Source: Clostridium sp. (lineage in GTDB: Bacteria; Bacillota; Clostridia; Clostridiales; Clostridiaceae). From it: 64,000 nt of DNA. The stretch lies in contig NZ_JAKVOI010000001.1 in NCBI RefSeq assembly GCF_022482905.1, positions 496,001 to 560,000 on the forward strand. Direction: 5' to 3'. The translations under genes and the position numbers were made by a program. The notes beneath the pieces were generated by a model that did no database searches, was not told the origin of the DNA, and saw only the letters and a program-made list of their open reading frames with translations. Shown here piece after piece: positions 8,704 to 18,731 of the stretch. Positions within the stretch are counted from its first letter, which is position 1, and every line of letters starts with the position of its first letter.

Positions 8704-9633
8704 ATGTTGGATTTATGTTTGCTTGGCTGTGGAGGAAGTATGCCAACTCCGGATAGGTTCTTAACATCAGTGCTTGTTTCATATAATGGAAGAAAACTTC
8801 TTATAGACTGCGGAGAGGGAACACAGGTGAGTTTAAAAATAAACAAATTGGGATTCAAGTCCATAGATGCCATCTTGTTTACACACTTTCATGCAGATCA
8901 TATTGCAGGCTTACCGGGACTTCTTCTGACAATAGCCAATTCCGGGAGAGAAGAACCACTGACCATGATAGGACCCCGCGGGCTATCAAAAGTAGTAAGT
9001 GGATTGAGGATAATAGCACCTAAGCTTCCCTATAAGATAAATTTAGTAGAACTCTTTGGAAGCAAAGAAAATTGTGAAAAAATAGGCAACTTTGACATAA
9101 ATATATTACCTGTAGATCATGGAATAGAATGTTTTGCATATTCTATCTACATAAGGAGAAATAGAAAATTTGACAGAGAAAAAGCTGTGCTTAATAATGT
9201 CCCGATAAATTTGTGGAGCAGACTTCAAAAGGAAGAGTGCATAACATATAATGGTGTACTTTATAAAAGTGATATGGTTCTTGGGGAACCACGCAGAGGA
9301 ATCAAGTTTTCATATTGTACGGATTCAAGACCGATTCCAGAGTTGATAGATTTTGTGAGAAATTCGGATTTATTTGTATGTGAAGGTACCTATGGTGACA
9401 ATGGAAAATATGAGAAAGCTGTAGAATACAAGCATATGCTTTTTAGAGAATCGGCAGTACTTGCAAAAAAATCTCATGTAAAGGAATTATGGCTGACTCA
9501 TTTCAGTCCGTCTATGGTAAATCCTGAAATCTATCTTGAAGATACAAGAAAAATATTTGAAAATACTGTTTTAGGTGAGAATGGAATGAAAAAAAATCTT
9601 AATTTTGAAGATGATGGTTATATTATGTTATAA
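8704..9633 (+). CDS. rnz: Ribonuclease Z
   Basis: A 309-residue metallo-beta-lactamase-fold nuclease that trims the 3' end of tRNA precursors. His61, His63, Asp65 and His66 in the HFHADH motif bind zinc. The flexible exosite arm and the later [10 protein letters not shown] and LTHFSPS segments fit RNase Z/ElaC. It has an AGGAGG ribosome-binding site and stands alone between the divergent birA and the MFS gene. Confidence 0.95.
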   Translation: MLDLCLLGCGGSMPTPDRFLTSVLVSYNGRKLLIDCGEGTQVSLKINKLGFKSIDAILFTHFHADHIAGLPGLLLTIANSGREEPLTMIGPRGLSKVVSGLRIIAPKLPYKINLVELFGSKENCEKIGNFDINILPVDHGIECFAYSIYIRRNRKFDREKAVLNNVPINLWSRLQKEECITYNGVLYKSDMVLGEPRRGIKFSYCTDSRPIPELIDFVRNSDLFVCEGTYGDNGKYEKAVEYKHMLFRESAVLAKKSHVKELWLTHFSPSMVNPEIYLEDTRKIFENTVLGENGMKKNLNFEDDGYIML

Positions 9634-9679
9634 TTTACATTGATATTATTTTAACATAAATAAAGAATTTGGAGATGTG

Positions 9680-11041
9680 ATGGAAATGAAAACATCCAGG
9701 AGGGGAATAATTGCTGCGGTAATGGTTGCCATGGTGCTTGCTGCCGTGGAGAATACTGTTGTTACTGTAGCTGTACCGACTATAGTAAAAGATTTAAATG
9801 GATTTCAGTCTGTGAGCTGGGTGTTTTCACTTTACCTTTTAACTGCTTCTATAACTACTCCGATCTATGGTAAATTGGCAGATCTTTATGGTAGAAAAGA
9901 TACTCTTTCAATAGGAATAGGAATATTTTTGATAGGAAGTTTTCTGTGCGGTTTATCAACGAATATGTATGAATTGATGGTTTTTCGTGCAATTCAGGGA
10001 AGTGGTGCAGGAGCTATATATACGGTTACCTATACTATAATAGGGGATCAATTTTCTGTTTTTGAAAGGGCAAAAGTTCAGGGATGGCTGAGCAGTGCCT
10101 GGGGAATATCCAGCTTAATTGGGCCATTTGTAGGAGGAACTTTGATAGATGCGTTATCATGGCACTGGATTTTCTTTATCAACATGCCTTTTGGAATAAT
10201 TTCAATAGTGCTGCTTCAGAAAAGCATTGTAGAGAATTTTGAAAGAAAAAAGGCAGCTGTGGATTATTGCGGAATAATATTTTTGACATCGGCGATTGTA
10301 GCACTACTTATGGTTTTCATGACAGACGATAAGAATTATGGAATTGAACTTTCGAGAATCATAGCTTGTGTAACAATTTTTACAGTATCAAGTGTGATGT
10401 TTTACAGAGCGGAAAAAAAGGCTGAGGAACCAATTATGCCCTTTGAGATATTCAGGGGCTCTAATATAACAATAAATACAATAAGCTTTATATCATCGGC
10501 AGTATTGATTGGAATAGGAGTATATATGTCAATATATGTGCAGAATGTACTTGGGTATAATGCTGCCGTAGCAGGACTTTCAATGTCTCCAATGTCTGTT
10601 ACGTGGTTTCTGGTTACATTTTTTCTGGGAGATAAAATAGGCAAATATGGAGAGAAAGCCATAGTAGTGTTTAGCAGTTTTATTATAATTATGGGAACGG
10701 CTTGTTTGCTTACTCTTGGTATAAATTCTTCACTTCTGCTTGTGATGTCGTTTTCAGCAATACTTGGAATTGGTTTTGGACTGAATTTTACTATCCTAAC
10801 CATAGCAATACAGGAGTCGGTGAATTATGACATGAAAGGTGCGGCTACAGCTTCAAATGCACTTATACGTAATTTAGGACAAACTATAGGAATCAGTATT
10901 TTTGGAAGTATTTTTAATTTTAGTATAGTGGAGAATTCATTGAATTCTGGAATTCATTCTGTATTTCTGGTCATGTGTGCTTTGGATGCCATAGTACTTG
11001 TTATATCGTTTACTTTATCCAGCGCTTTGAAAAAATTATAA
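9680..11041 (+). CDS. MFS drug:H+ antiporter, EmrB/QacA (DHA2) type
   Basis: A 453-residue multi-pass permease. The N-terminus has the AAVENTVVTVAVPTI signature of 14-helix DHA2 exporters, and the GKLADLYGRK loop is MFS motif A. Many hydrophobic segments follow. The substrate is unknown, and a drug or small-molecule efflux role is inferred from the family. GTG (9677), ATG (9680) and ATG (9686) are clustered just after GGAG; 9680 has the best spacing. Confidence 0.88.
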   Translation: MEMKTSRRGIIAAVMVAMVLAAVENTVVTVAVPTIVKDLNGFQSVSWVFSLYLLTASITTPIYGKLADLYGRKDTLSIGIGIFLIGSFLCGLSTNMYELMVFRAIQGSGAGAIYTVTYTIIGDQFSVFERAKVQGWLSSAWGISSLIGPFVGGTLIDALSWHWIFFINMPFGIISIVLLQKSIVENFERKKAAVDYCGIIFLTSAIVALLMVFMTDDKNYGIELSRIIACVTIFTVSSVMFYRAEKKAEEPIMPFEIFRGSNITINTISFISSAVLIGIGVYMSIYVQNVLGYNAAVAGLSMSPMSVTWFLVTFFLGDKIGKYGEKAIVVFSSFIIIMGTACLLTLGINSSLLLVMSFSAILGIGFGLNFTILTIAIQESVNYDMKGAATASNALIRNLGQTIGISIFGSIFNFSIVENSLNSGIHSVFLVMCALDAIVLVISFTLSSALKKL

Positions 11042-11069
11042 AAACTTTGTTAAAACTTTCTCAAAAGGC

Positions 11070-11099
11070 TTGTATTAAATCTGCAATGGGGTGTATAAT
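11070..11099 (+). promoter_or_regulatory. Candidate sigma-A promoter
   Basis: TTGTAT at 11070-11075 and TATAAT at 11094-11099 are separated by 18 bases. They lie 70 bases upstream of the small gene that follows. Confidence 0.55.
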
Positions 11100-11169
11100 A
11101 AAGTCAAAGAAGTATTTCAACAATAATTGCAGCTTACAAAGCCCAAAATATATAGAGGAGTTGATTGGA

Positions 11170-11514
11170 ATGAGTAAATATAAAGTTGGAGATGAATTAA
11201 TAATAGTGACAAATCCTTCTGAAGATGCAAAGAAACTGGAGAATTTAACTAAGTTGAAGGTAAAAGACAATTTTGCTCAGATCTCATGGGGATTGAAGAT
11301 AATAGATGTTCAGTATGATAAACCTAACGTTACGTTGACTTATCAGAATCTTTATGGTGATGTAAACAGGGTGTTTGCAGTGTGCACTGATGTAGCTAAT
11401 TTTGATCATGAAAAAGTTCTTGAGAAAGCGTTGCTTAAAGCATTCCAGGCTGAAATCATAAATATAACGACAATCAAGAATGTAAAAAATAGCGAGAAAT
11501 GCTGCGAATTATAA
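11170..11514 (+). CDS. Small protein of unknown function (114 aa)
   Basis: The protein starts MSKYKVGDELII with GAGGAG 9 bases upstream; longer in-frame extensions reach into the MFS gene and lack a ribosome-binding site. It has no membrane segment or recognisable motif, and looks like a compact soluble alpha/beta protein with a Cys-Cys pair three residues from its end. It has its own candidate promoter and is followed by a terminator, so it is probably monocistronic. No function is assigned. Confidence 0.75.
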   Translation: MSKYKVGDELIIVTNPSEDAKKLENLTKLKVKDNFAQISWGLKIIDVQYDKPNVTLTYQNLYGDVNRVFAVCTDVANFDHEKVLEKALLKAFQAEIINITTIKNVKNSEKCCEL

Positions 11515-11535
11515 AATATAATTTTATGATTATGT

Positions 11536-11571
11536 ATTGGGGGTAGATAAAGTCTATTCCCCTTTTTTATT
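11536..11571 (+). terminator. Intrinsic terminator
   Basis: A G-run and C-run hairpin (about 11538-11549 with 11552-11562) with one bulge is followed by TTTTTT, after the small unknown gene. Confidence 0.7.
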
Positions 11572-11577
11572 TTATAC

Positions 11578-11606
11578 TTGACATGAATCTGTTTTTAAAT
11601 TAGAAT
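11578..11606 (+). promoter_or_regulatory. Sigma-A promoter of the pyr-type carAB operon
   Basis: TTGACA at 11578-11583 and TAGAAT at 11601-11606 have exactly 17 bases between them. Transcription should begin near 11613, giving a leader of about 220 bases. Confidence 0.85.
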
Positions 11607-11639
11607 AGTCAATAGAATTTAAGTAAAAAATACACTTTA

Positions 11640-11790
11640 AATTGGTCCTGTGAGGCCAGAAAGAGGTATAATATTATGTATATATATCTTTATATATTAA
11701 AGAAAATGAATAGTTTTTTATCTAATAATATAATTTAGGCAATAGGAAAATTAGTCCCAATGATTTTTCTATTGCCTTTTTTGTTTTTTA
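11640..11790 (+). promoter_or_regulatory. PyrR-type attenuator leader upstream of carA
   Basis: The leader contains GGTCCTGTGAGGCC at about 11644-11657, matching the conserved PyrR-binding loop (CNGNGAGG) of pyr operon leaders. It is followed by a strong terminator: a 14-bp stem (11737-11750 with 11764-11777) and a long T run. In known systems UMP/UTP-bound PyrR stabilises this binding hairpin and so permits the terminator to form. Part of this otherwise gene-free 320-base interval is therefore regulatory RNA. The antiterminator pairing was not folded explicitly. Confidence 0.82.
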
Positions 11791-11833
11791 TAGTCAGGTG
11801 TATTTTTACAGTAAAAATACAGGAGGTATATTT

Positions 11834-12913
11834 ATGAAGGCAAAATTGATACTGGAAAATGGAGACAGTTTTGAAGGTGAGGCTTTTGGATACTTGCAGG
11901 ATACGGTAGGTGAGGTCGTTTTTAATACTGGTATGACAGGTTATGAGGAAATACTTACAGATCCATCCTATTATGGACAGATTGTTACGATGACGTATCC
12001 TCTTATAGGAAACTATGGAATAAATTTAAGCGATGTGGAATCTGAGTCGCCAAAAGTAAAAGGGTTCATAGTAAGAGAAAATTGTAAACTATCAAGTAAT
12101 TTTAGATCGGAACTGGAACTTGAGGATTATCTGAAATTGAACAAGATTGTCGGTATATGTGGAATTGACACTCGTGCCCTTACAAAATTATTGAGAAACA
12201 ACGGTACCATGAAGGGTATTATAACAGTTAAAGATGTAAATTTCCCCATGGTTAAGGATGAGATAGCTTCTTTTTCAAACAGGGAGGCTGTATCAAAGGT
12301 TACGGCTAAAAATATATATTCCATAGAGGGAAAAAGAAAACACATTGCTATTTTGGATTTTGGAATAAAAAAAAGCATAATAAATAATTTTGTAGATAGA
12401 GGATTTAAAATTACTGTATTTCCTGCAGATACAGATGCCAAAACTGTACTTGGGATAGATCCGGATTTAATATTTCTGTCCAACGGGCCGGGAGATCCAT
12501 GTGATTTAAAAGATGAAATAAAGAATATAAGGGAACTTGCAGTTAAGAAACCAACGGTTGGCATATGTCTTGGACATCAGCTCCTTGCACTTGCTTTTGG
12601 AGGAAGTACTGCAAAATTGAAATTTGGGCATAGAGGCTGTAACCATCCGGTAAAAGATCTCCAGAGCGGAAGAGTTCACATAACTTCTCAAAACCACGGT
12701 TACTATGTAAATAAACTTCCAGAAAATATGGAAACAACTCATATAAGCTTGAATGACGGCACTATAGAAGGTATGAGACACAAGGAACTGCCTGTATATT
12801 CCATACAGTTCCATCCGGAGGCAGCTCCGGGACCAGTAGACAATAACTATATATTTGATGAATTTGCCGGTTATGCATCTAAGGGAGGTATTAAACGTCA
12901 TGCCATTAAATAA
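11834..12913 (+). CDS. carA: Carbamoyl-phosphate synthase small subunit, pyrimidine-type copy
   Basis: A 359-residue glutaminase subunit that releases ammonia from glutamine for the large subunit. Its class I amidotransferase domain has the nucleophile Cys245 in GICLGHQL and the HPE triad element in FHPEAAPGP. The ATG at 11834 has an AGGAGG site. The PyrR-type leader upstream suggests this copy serves pyrimidine synthesis. Its last 14 bases overlap the start of carB, indicating coupled translation. A second carA (42494-43564) lies in an arginine operon. Confidence 0.96.
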   Translation: MKAKLILENGDSFEGEAFGYLQDTVGEVVFNTGMTGYEEILTDPSYYGQIVTMTYPLIGNYGINLSDVESESPKVKGFIVRENCKLSSNFRSELELEDYLKLNKIVGICGIDTRALTKLLRNNGTMKGIITVKDVNFPMVKDEIASFSNREAVSKVTAKNIYSIEGKRKHIAILDFGIKKSIINNFVDRGFKITVFPADTDAKTVLGIDPDLIFLSNGPGDPCDLKDEIKNIRELAVKKPTVGICLGHQLLALAFGGSTAKLKFGHRGCNHPVKDLQSGRVHITSQNHGYYVNKLPENMETTHISLNDGTIEGMRHKELPVYSIQFHPEAAPGPVDNNYIFDEFAGYASKGGIKRHAIK

Positions 12914-15900
12914 AAATATCAGAAAAGTACTTGTTATAGGATCAGGACCAATAATTATAGGTCAGGCTGCAGAATTCGACTATTCGGGAACACAGGCCTG
13001 CGAATCACTGAAAGAGGAGGGAATAGAAGTCGTACTCATAAACAGCAATCCTGCAACTATAATGACGGACAGGGAAGTTGCAGATAAGGTATATATTGAG
13101 CCTCTTACTGTGGAATTTGTAGAGAAGGTTATAGAAAAAGAAAGGCCGGATAGTATTCTGGCAGGAATGGGAGGACAGACTGCACTCAACCTTGCAGTCG
13201 AGCTGTATGAAAAAAAAGTACTTGAAAAATACAATGTAAATATCATAGGAACTTCCATACAATCTATAAAAAAGGGTGAGGACAGGGAACTTTTCAGAGA
13301 TACCATGAATAAAATAAATCAACCTGTAGTGGAAAGTGACATAATAACTGATATAGAAAGTGGAAAGAAATTTGCCGAAAAGATAGGATATCCTGTTATA
13401 GTAAGACCTGCCTATACTCTTGGGGGAACAGGTGGAGGAATAGCCGAAAATGAGGAACGGCTGGAAGAAATACTTGAGTCGGGACTGGAGTTGAGTTCCA
13501 TAGGTCAGGTGCTCCTTGAAAAGAGTATAAAGGGATGGAAGGAAATAGAATATGAGGTTATGAGGGACAGCTATGGGAACTGCATAACTGTATGCAATAT
13601 GGAAAATATTGATCCTGTTGGAATACATACTGGTGACAGCATAGTCACGGCTCCGAGTCAGACACTGTCGGATAAGGAGTACCAGATGCTCAGAACTGCT
13701 TCAATAGATATAATAAATGAAGTTGGAATAGAGGGTGGATGCAATGTTCAGCTTGCATTGAATCCCGATTCCTTTCAATATGCAGTAATAGAAATAAATC
13801 CGAGAGTCAGCAGATCTTCTGCACTGGCATCAAAGGCAACGGGATATCCAATTGCGAAAGTTGCTGCAAAGATAGCACTTGGATACGGGTTGGATGAAAT
13901 AGAAAATGCAGTAACTAAAAAAACCCTTGCATGTTTTGAACCGTCATTGGACTATGTTGTTGTCAAAATACCAAAATGGCCTTTTGACAAATTTCAGGGG
14001 GCGGACAGGGAACTTGGCACAAAGATGATGGCAACGGGTGAAATTATGGCTATAGGGAGCAATTTTGAAGCTGCATTTTTGAAGGGTATAAGGTCTCTCG
14101 AAATAGGGGCATATTCTCTGAACTACAAAAAATTCGAAAATCTTACCTTGGAGGAGTTGAAGAACAGAATAATTTATCCTGATGATGAGAGAATATTTGC
14201 ACTCGCTGAAATAATTAGAAGGGGTTATAGAGTAGAAAAACTTTCAGAAATAACTGGAATAGATAAGTTCTTCATATATAAATTCAAGTGGATAATAGAT
14301 CAGGAAGAAAAGTTGAAAAACGGCACCATAGACGATCTTGATAAAAAATACCTTCAAACACTGAAGAAAAAAGGATTCTCCGATAAGGGAATAGCTGACA
14401 TGCTCAAAGTATCTCCGGACGAAGTATATAAATTGAGAACTATATGGAATATAAAACCGTCCTATAAAATGGTTGATACCTGTGGAGGAGAATTTGAAGC
14501 ACTATCACCGTACTATTATTCAACTTATGATGAAAAAGATGAAGTTGATGTGTCCAACAATAAAAAAGTGCTTGTTATAGGTTCTGGACCAATAAGAATA
14601 GGTCAGGGTATAGAATTTGACTATGCTTCTGTCCATTGTATTAAGATACTTAGGAAATTGAATATTGAAACAATTATTGTAAACAATAATCCAGAGACTG
14701 TAAGTACAGATTTTGATATTTCAGATAAGCTCTACTTTGAACCGATAACAGAGGAAGAAGTACTCAATGTTGTGGAGAAAGAAAAACCTTATGGTGTAAT
14801 ACTTCAATTTGGTGGTGAGACTGCCATAAAGCTGGCAGAATTTTTGAAGGAGAAAAATATAGTAACCCTTGGTACTACAGCTGATCAGATAGATACTGCG
14901 GAAAACAGGGAAAAGTTTGATGACCTGCTTGAAAAGCTTGATATATCAAGACCTAAGGGAAAGGGAATCTGGTCTGTAGAGGAAGGCTTGAGGGAAGCTG
15001 AAAGGCTTGAATATCCTGTACTTGTAAGACCATCCTATGTACTTGGCGGACAGGGTATGGAAATAACTTATAATAAGGATGAACTGGCTTACTATTTATC
15101 TAGGGCGTTTTCAAAGGACAGAAAAAATCCAATATTGATAGATAAGTACCTTATGGGAAGAGAGATAGAAGTGGATGCCATATGTGACGGAGAAGATGTT
15201 TTGATACCGGGTATTATGGAACATCTGGAAAGGGCTGGAGTCCATTCGGGAGACAGTATAACTATGTATCCGAGTCCCAATATAAATTATGAGATGAAAG
15301 ATAAAATACTTGATTATACTAAAAAACTGGCAATTGGAATAGGGATACATGGAATGATAAACATACAGTTTATAGAATATAAAAATAACCTTTATGTAAT
15401 AGAAGTAAATCCGAGAGCATCCAGAACAGTACCTTATATAAGCAAGGTAAGCTGTGTTCCTATTGTGGATATAGCAACCAGGGTAATGCTTGGAGAAAAA
15501 CTCAGGAATATGGAATATGGAACTGGTATTTTCAGAGAACCACATATTACGGCAGTAAAGGTACCTGTTTTTTCAACACAGAAATTACCTAATGTAGAAG
15601 TATCACTTGGACCTGAGATGAGGTCTACAGGAGAGGTGCTGGGCGTTGGAAGAAATCTTACGGAAGCTCTCTATAAAGGATTTGTAGCTGCAGAAATGTT
15701 TTCTGAAAGTAATTTCAATACTATACTTGCTACTATAAGCGATCATGACAAGCAGGAATTTTTGCCTATAGCACGGGAAATCGACAAGATGGGCGGGAAG
15801 TTTATTGCAACTAAAAATACAGCAAAGTTATTGAGGGACAATGGAATAGATGTTAAAGAAGTTAGAAAAATGAAGGAAGAAAGGCCTAATATAATAGATA

Positions 15901-16106
15901 TTATAAAAAATGAGGAAGTAGATCTGGTGATAAATACTCCTACCAAGGGAAATGATTCTAAAAGAGATGGATTCCATATAAGGAGAGCCGCAATCGAGAG
16001 AAATATAGAAGTTATAACATCCCTTGATACATTCAAAGCCATGACCTATGTTAAAGGTAACAACTGGGCGGAAAAAGACATTGAAGTTTTTTCAGAATAT
16101 GAGTAA
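12900..16106 (+). CDS. carB: Carbamoyl-phosphate synthase large subunit, pyrimidine-type copy
   Basis: This 1068-residue subunit makes carbamoyl phosphate from ammonia, bicarbonate and two ATP. It has two homologous ATP-grasp halves, visible as repeated [12 protein letters not shown] segments near residues 13 and 563, repeated [16 protein letters not shown] loops, and a C-terminal methylglyoxal-synthase-like allosteric domain from about 935. The ATG at 12900 (MPLNKN) follows GGGAGG and overlaps carA. It is full length. By context it belongs to the PyrR-controlled copy. Confidence 0.97.
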   Translation: MPLNKNIRKVLVIGSGPIIIGQAAEFDYSGTQACESLKEEGIEVVLINSNPATIMTDREVADKVYIEPLTVEFVEKVIEKERPDSILAGMGGQTALNLAVELYEKKVLEKYNVNIIGTSIQSIKKGEDRELFRDTMNKINQPVVESDIITDIESGKKFAEKIGYPVIVRPAYTLGGTGGGIAENEERLEEILESGLELSSIGQVLLEKSIKGWKEIEYEVMRDSYGNCITVCNMENIDPVGIHTGDSIVTAPSQTLSDKEYQMLRTASIDIINEVGIEGGCNVQLALNPDSFQYAVIEINPRVSRSSALASKATGYPIAKVAAKIALGYGLDEIENAVTKKTLACFEPSLDYVVVKIPKWPFDKFQGADRELGTKMMATGEIMAIGSNFEAAFLKGIRSLEIGAYSLNYKKFENLTLEELKNRIIYPDDERIFALAEIIRRGYRVEKLSEITGIDKFFIYKFKWIIDQEEKLKNGTIDDLDKKYLQTLKKKGFSDKGIADMLKVSPDEVYKLRTIWNIKPSYKMVDTCGGEFEALSPYYYSTYDEKDEVDVSNNKKVLVIGSGPIRIGQGIEFDYASVHCIKILRKLNIETIIVNNNPETVSTDFDISDKLYFEPITEEEVLNVVEKEKPYGVILQFGGETAIKLAEFLKEKNIVTLGTTADQIDTAENREKFDDLLEKLDISRPKGKGIWSVEEGLREAERLEYPVLVRPSYVLGGQGMEITYNKDELAYYLSRAFSKDRKNPILIDKYLMGREIEVDAICDGEDVLIPGIMEHLERAGVHSGDSITMYPSPNINYEMKDKILDYTKKLAIGIGIHGMINIQFIEYKNNLYVIEVNPRASRTVPYISKVSCVPIVDIATRVMLGEKLRNMEYGTGIFREPHITAVKVPVFSTQKLPNVEVSLGPEMRSTGEVLGVGRNLTEALYKGFVAAEMFSESNFNTILATISDHDKQEFLPIAREIDKMGGKFIATKNTAKLLRDNGIDVKEVRKMKEERPNIIDIIKNEEVDLVINTPTKGNDSKRDGFHIRRAAIERNIEVITSLDTFKAMTYVKGNNWAEKDIEVFSEYE

Positions 16107-16173
16107 TGTATTAGTAAATTAAATACCTGTTCATTCATACAATATAGTAACAGCAATCGGAAAGGATAATTCT

Positions 16174-16761
16174 ATGAGTAAAAAGGCTGGTTACTATATT
16201 CAATTGGACAATGAGGCTGAGAAACTATTGAGGAAAGGGCAATTTTTAGGAGCAGGTCATAATGGTATAGTATATTTACTCCCCGATAACAGGGTGATTA
16301 AGATTTTTAAAAGTAGCATTGTGTGCGAAAATGAATACAGCATATTGAAAAAAACTTCTAAAAGCATACATTTTCCCACTGTTTATTCTCATGGCTCCCA
16401 CTATATTGTAAGAAGCTATGCAGAGGGTACAAGACTGGACTATTATATTAAAGAAAGAGGCTTGGACTATAATACGGCACACAGTATTGTAGAGCTTTTA
16501 AAGGAATTTAAGAAACTCAAGTTTACTAAATTGGACATAAGATGTAAAGATTTGTACTTAGATGAAAGTTTTTTTTTAAATGTTATTGATCCTAAGAATA
16601 ATTATTCCAGAAGCTGTATTTATCCCAGGCACTTGATGAAGGGATTGAACAAATTAGGAGTACTTGGCAGCTTTTTGAATGTTGTACGTAAAGAGTATTC
16701 TGAAGTTTACGATGAGTGGAGTTTTAGAATAGAGAGATATTTGAAAAATGGAATAAAGTAG
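16174..16761 (+). CDS. Small protein-kinase-like protein (195 aa)
   Basis: The N-terminal lobe looks like a protein kinase: a glycine-rich loop GAGHNGIVY (residues 26-34), a VIK motif with Lys43, and an ENEY helix that could supply the alpha-C Glu. The C-lobe is short. An LDIRCKDLY segment stands where a catalytic loop would be, and VIDPKNN where DFG is expected. The protein is much shorter than Hanks-type kinases and has no sensor or membrane part. It may be a minimal kinase, a pseudokinase or an antibiotic-phosphotransferase relative. It stands alone after carB. Confidence 0.62.
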   Translation: MSKKAGYYIQLDNEAEKLLRKGQFLGAGHNGIVYLLPDNRVIKIFKSSIVCENEYSILKKTSKSIHFPTVYSHGSHYIVRSYAEGTRLDYYIKERGLDYNTAHSIVELLKEFKKLKFTKLDIRCKDLYLDESFFLNVIDPKNNYSRSCIYPRHLMKGLNKLGVLGSFLNVVRKEYSEVYDEWSFRIERYLKNGIK

Positions 16762-16825
16762 GAAAAGGGGGCAGATAATCTACAGGCTGCCTCTTAATTC
16801 TACTTTTATGTAAGAGGAGGATAAA

Positions 16826-17653
16826 ATGGTTTTTCTGGCAGCAGCATTATATTATGAGGCGAAACCTTTTATAGACAGATTGAATTTAAAAAGGGATAAT
16901 TCCATAAATAAATTCCAGGTATTTAAAAATGAAGATATTGTTCTTATAGTTACGGGAACTGGAAGTATAAATGCGGCATGTGCCTGTACATATTTGATTG
17001 GCAGATTTGATGCTGATAAATATGATACCTTCATAAATTTAGGAGTTTGTGGAAGTGTAAAGAAAAATATAAATATAGGAACAGCTGTGCTTATGAATAA
17101 AATAATAGATAGCGGAAATGACAGAGAATTTTATCCTGATATATTATTCAGCCATCCTTTTCTTGAAGGGTGTCTGGAAAGCTTCAACCAGTGTGTTAAA
17201 ATAAATGACTCTATTAGAGGACAATTTGTAGATATGGAAGGAGCAGCCTTTTTTCAGGCTGTATCCATATTTATTCCTCCTCATAGAATTTCTTGTATTA
17301 AAGTTGTTTCCGACTATTTAAGTGATAAACTTATTACAAAGTATGACATTGAAAAACTAATGACGATAAATTCAGATATCATATGCAGATGGATTATTGA
17401 AATAAAGGATGGAATTTCACAACCCAATGATATTTTATCCGAAAAAGATATGGATTATATAAGTGAAATAATTGATAATTTAAAATTGTCAGTAACTATG
17501 CAGCATGAACTGAAAAAAATAGCTGAAAATTATAAACTTGTAAATGAAAATTTAATTCTTGCACTTGAACCTTTTTCACAAATTTACTGCAGGTCAAAAC
17601 GGGAAGGGAAGATATATTTTGCGCAGCTTAAAAGACAACTTGAAACTTTCTAG
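16826..17653 (+). CDS. Nucleoside phosphorylase / MTA-SAH nucleosidase-like protein
   Basis: The first ~195 of 275 residues resemble the MTA/SAH nucleosidase fold, with TGTGSINA and LGVCGSV substrate-loop segments and a VDMEGAAFFQ active-site motif. A ~75-residue C-terminal extension of unknown role follows. GAGGAGG precedes the ATG. Its 3' end overlaps the SplB-like radical SAM gene by 35 bases. Radical SAM enzymes release 5'-deoxyadenosine and SAM breakdown products, so the pairing suggests a co-product-removal function (inference). Confidence 0.78.
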   Translation: MVFLAAALYYEAKPFIDRLNLKRDNSINKFQVFKNEDIVLIVTGTGSINAACACTYLIGRFDADKYDTFINLGVCGSVKKNINIGTAVLMNKIIDSGNDREFYPDILFSHPFLEGCLESFNQCVKINDSIRGQFVDMEGAAFFQAVSIFIPPHRISCIKVVSDYLSDKLITKYDIEKLMTINSDIICRWIIEIKDGISQPNDILSEKDMDYISEIIDNLKLSVTMQHELKKIAENYKLVNENLILALEPFSQIYCRSKREGKIYFAQLKRQLETF

Positions 17654-18629
17654 TTTTTCTCATATTTATGTAGAAAGTAGAGCTCTTGAAAATAGAAATA
17701 CAAAAAAGATATTATCCTATTTTAAGAGTTCAAAAATTATAGAGATAAATCACTACAAGGATGTGTTCTGCAGAAAAAATCAGGATTTTTCTGTTCAGAA
17801 ACTTTCTCCGAATATAATACTTGCTGTAAAAGAAGGAAATCTGATTTACAAAGGTGCTGAAGTATGTGAGAATTTTGGAAATAAGTATTTTTACTATACA
17901 TCAGCTGTTATGAATTGTATATATAATTGTGAATACTGTTATCTTCAGGGAATGTATCCATCTGCCAATATAGTTGTATTTGTGAATTTACAGGAAGTAT
18001 TCCGGGAAGTTGAAGACAGCTTGAAAAAGCATCCTCTGTATTTGTGCATATCATATGATACAGATATTCTGGCACTTGAAAACATATTGGGATTTACTAG
18101 GCAATGGATAGAATTTACGAGAAATCATAAAAATCTGAGTATAGAGATAAGGACAAAAAGTGCAAATTTTAAAAGTATAGAAGATCTGCAGCCCTGTGAA
18201 AATGTGATACTTGCATGGACATTTTCACCTGAGAAAGTATCTGCAAAATACGAATCAAATGCACCAACTTTTGAATCAAGACTGATGGATGCCAAACTCG
18301 CGATTTCAAGAGGATGTAAGGTGAGAATTTGCTTTGATCCAATCTTATATGTTAGAAACTGGAGGAAATATTACTATGAATGTATAGAACGTGTTTTTGA
18401 GGCCATATCACCTTCTGCAATTGAGGATGTCAGTATTGGAGTATTTAGAATCTCAAAAGAGTATATGAAAAATATGAAAAAAGTAAACCTGCGATCTGAA
18501 ATTTTAGCATATCCTTTTGAAAGTAAACATGGAGTGTGCACTTATTCCACGGAACACTGTATGGAAATCAAAAATTTTATTTATAATATTTTGGTTAAAT
18601 ATGTAGAAATAGAGAAGATATTTGTATAG
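17619..18629 (+). CDS. splB: Spore photoproduct lyase-like radical SAM protein
   Basis: A 336-residue radical SAM protein with Cys100-x3-Cys104-x2-Cys107 in the NCIYNCEYCYLQ segment, the context seen in SplB. SplB repairs the thymine dimer of UV-irradiated spores at germination. The TTG at 17619 is preferred because an AAGGGAA site lies a few bases upstream inside the nucleosidase gene; this gives a length close to Bacillus SplB. Homologues are sometimes annotated as non-SPL SPASM-less radical SAM proteins, so the DNA substrate is inferred. Confidence 0.82.
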   Translation: MRSLKDNLKLSSFSHIYVESRALENRNTKKILSYFKSSKIIEINHYKDVFCRKNQDFSVQKLSPNIILAVKEGNLIYKGAEVCENFGNKYFYYTSAVMNCIYNCEYCYLQGMYPSANIVVFVNLQEVFREVEDSLKKHPLYLCISYDTDILALENILGFTRQWIEFTRNHKNLSIEIRTKSANFKSIEDLQPCENVILAWTFSPEKVSAKYESNAPTFESRLMDAKLAISRGCKVRICFDPILYVRNWRKYYYECIERVFEAISPSAIEDVSIGVFRISKEYMKNMKKVNLRSEILAYPFESKHGVCTYSTEHCMEIKNFIYNILVKYVEIEKIFV

Positions 18630-18731
18630 AATGATTGTAAATTGTAAATTAAGCTGCTTTAATGGATGAATAATCAATGGTATAATATAAATTGTATCAT
18701 TGATATTAGGATTAATTAAAGGAGTGATTAC

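Noticed and set aside
10975-11169. Longer start for the 114-residue protein reaching into the MFS gene
   Set aside because: No ribosome-binding site at the upstream codon, while GAGGAG precedes the ATG at 11170.
12980-16042. Several long minus-strand open frames under carB
   Set aside because: They are antisense to a full-length conserved carB, lack ribosome-binding sites and show no protein-like composition. The same holds for those under the second carAB.
16770-16810. Possible terminator after the kinase-like gene
   Set aside because: The hairpin relies on wobble pairs and has no clear T run.
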